Positions 63,709 through 64,000 of a DNA stretch of 64,000 nucleotides are shown here, piece after piece. A program made the position numbers and the translations under genes. The notes under the pieces were generated by a model. It saw only the letters and a list, made by a program, of their open reading frames with translations, searched no databases and had not been told where the DNA came from. Positions within the stretch are counted from its first letter, which is position 1. The number at the start of each line of letters is the position of its first letter. Source of the DNA: JAPOXR01 sp963662395 (lineage in GTDB: Bacteria; Pseudomonadota; Alphaproteobacteria; Rhodobacterales; Rhodobacteraceae); assembly GCA_963662395.1 (NCBI GenBank), contig OY759511.1:3720001-3784000 (forward strand), read 5' to 3'.

Positions 63709-64000
63709 CCTGCCTGCTCCCCTGTGCTGCCGAGGCGGCACCGTACCGCCGCCGCGTGGCCGGGTAGTCCCTCGGCTTGCGCCAGGATCTCGGCGGCCGG
63801 GCCAATGGCGGCAAATGCGGCCCGGTTCAACTCGATTATCGAACTGCGCTTCATGAAGTCCAGCACGGACAGTCCCGAACTGTGACGGGCTGCCCCATGG
63901 GTCGGCAATACATGGCTGGGGCCGGCCACGTAGTCTCCGACAACCTCCGGGCTCCATTCGCCGAGAAAGACCGCTCCGGCATTGCTGATCGAATCGACAT
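63705..64000 (-). CDS. hisD: Histidinol dehydrogenase, C-terminal part (runs off window)
   Basis: The last 97 codons of hisD: SNAGAVFLGEWSPEVVGDY, AGPSHVLPTHGAARHSSG and SVLDFMKRSSIIE. HisD oxidises L-histidinol to histidine in two steps with zinc and NAD. PTHG replaces the commoner PTGG. The gene enters from the right edge of the window; its start is not seen. Overlap with the UPF0262 gene shows an operon. Confidence 0.93.
   Translation of the reverse strand, partial: VDSISNAGAVFLGEWSPEVVGDYVAGPSHVLPTHGAARHSSGLSVLDFMKRSSIIELNRAAFAAIGPAAEILAQAEGLPGHAAAVRCRLGSTGEQAG

Overview
The window comes from a GC-rich bacterium, most likely an alphaproteobacterium. The best clue is the right end, where hisD, a UPF0262 protein and a low-molecular-weight phosphatase overlap or abut on the minus strand, an order usual in that class. 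Short 4-base gene overlaps, GTG/TTG starts and many decayed insertion sequences (IS) suggest a plastic genome. No rRNA, tRNA, CRISPR array or replication origin was recognised.

Layout. (1) 1-14 kb: a catabolic block framed by two paralogous short-chain dehydrogenases. It holds an old-yellow-enzyme oxidoreductase, a DHDPS-family lyase/synthase, a FAD amine oxidoreductase, a four-gene polar amino-acid ABC importer, both halves of a P-protein-type glycine decarboxylase without H or T proteins, an AcoX-like kinase, a NodB-type deacetylase and an NTF2-fold protein. The substrate is unknown. (2) 14.2-16.3 kb: a DNA glycosylase and a xylulokinase. (3) 16.5-20.7 kb: a stack of dead mobile elements. 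An IS256-type element carries a 273-bp MITE-like insertion and an IS630 element, and a second IS630 abuts its end. (4) 20.8-23.3 kb: an AT-richer overlapping operon of a DUF3696-type ATPase, a PIN nuclease and an RNA ligase. (5) 24.5-30.4 kb: a P-loop kinase and a four-gene catabolic run (maleate-isomerase/EutA family, M20 amidohydrolase, metal-less M24 hydrolase, fold-type-II PLP enzyme). (6) 30.4-37.2 kb: a Ugp-like sugar-phosphate ABC operon with a DeoR regulator, a metallophosphoesterase and a divergent HAD phosphatase. (7) 38-60.5 kb: a genomic island lying between the N-terminal and C-terminal remnants of a DUF3427-type helicase gene. It contains an integrase start remnant, a GHKL/MORC ATPase-Z1 helicase-PD-(D/E)XK-AIPR operon, convergent dcm and vsr, an IS66 element with a Dam-like passenger, a gene shattered by IS256 and IS110 elements, an ankyrin pseudogene, and a pair of TIR-like/deoxyribosyltransferase-like genes. 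(8) 60.9-64 kb: pseudouridine catabolism (psuK, psuG), then the hisD end of a housekeeping cluster.

How it works together. The outer blocks are import-plus-degradation modules. The ABC importer with the oxidoreductases and decarboxylase, and the Ugp-like importer with its esterase and phosphatase, each look like self-contained pathways. The 38-60.5 kb region is a defence island. Its core resembles GHKL/MORC-Z1 neighbourhoods known from comparative genomics of restriction-modification loci, while the TIR-like pair and the ATPase-PIN-ligase operon at 21 kb are less familiar and are the best candidates for undescribed systems. All functional calls rest on visible motifs and remembered family features; no database search was run.
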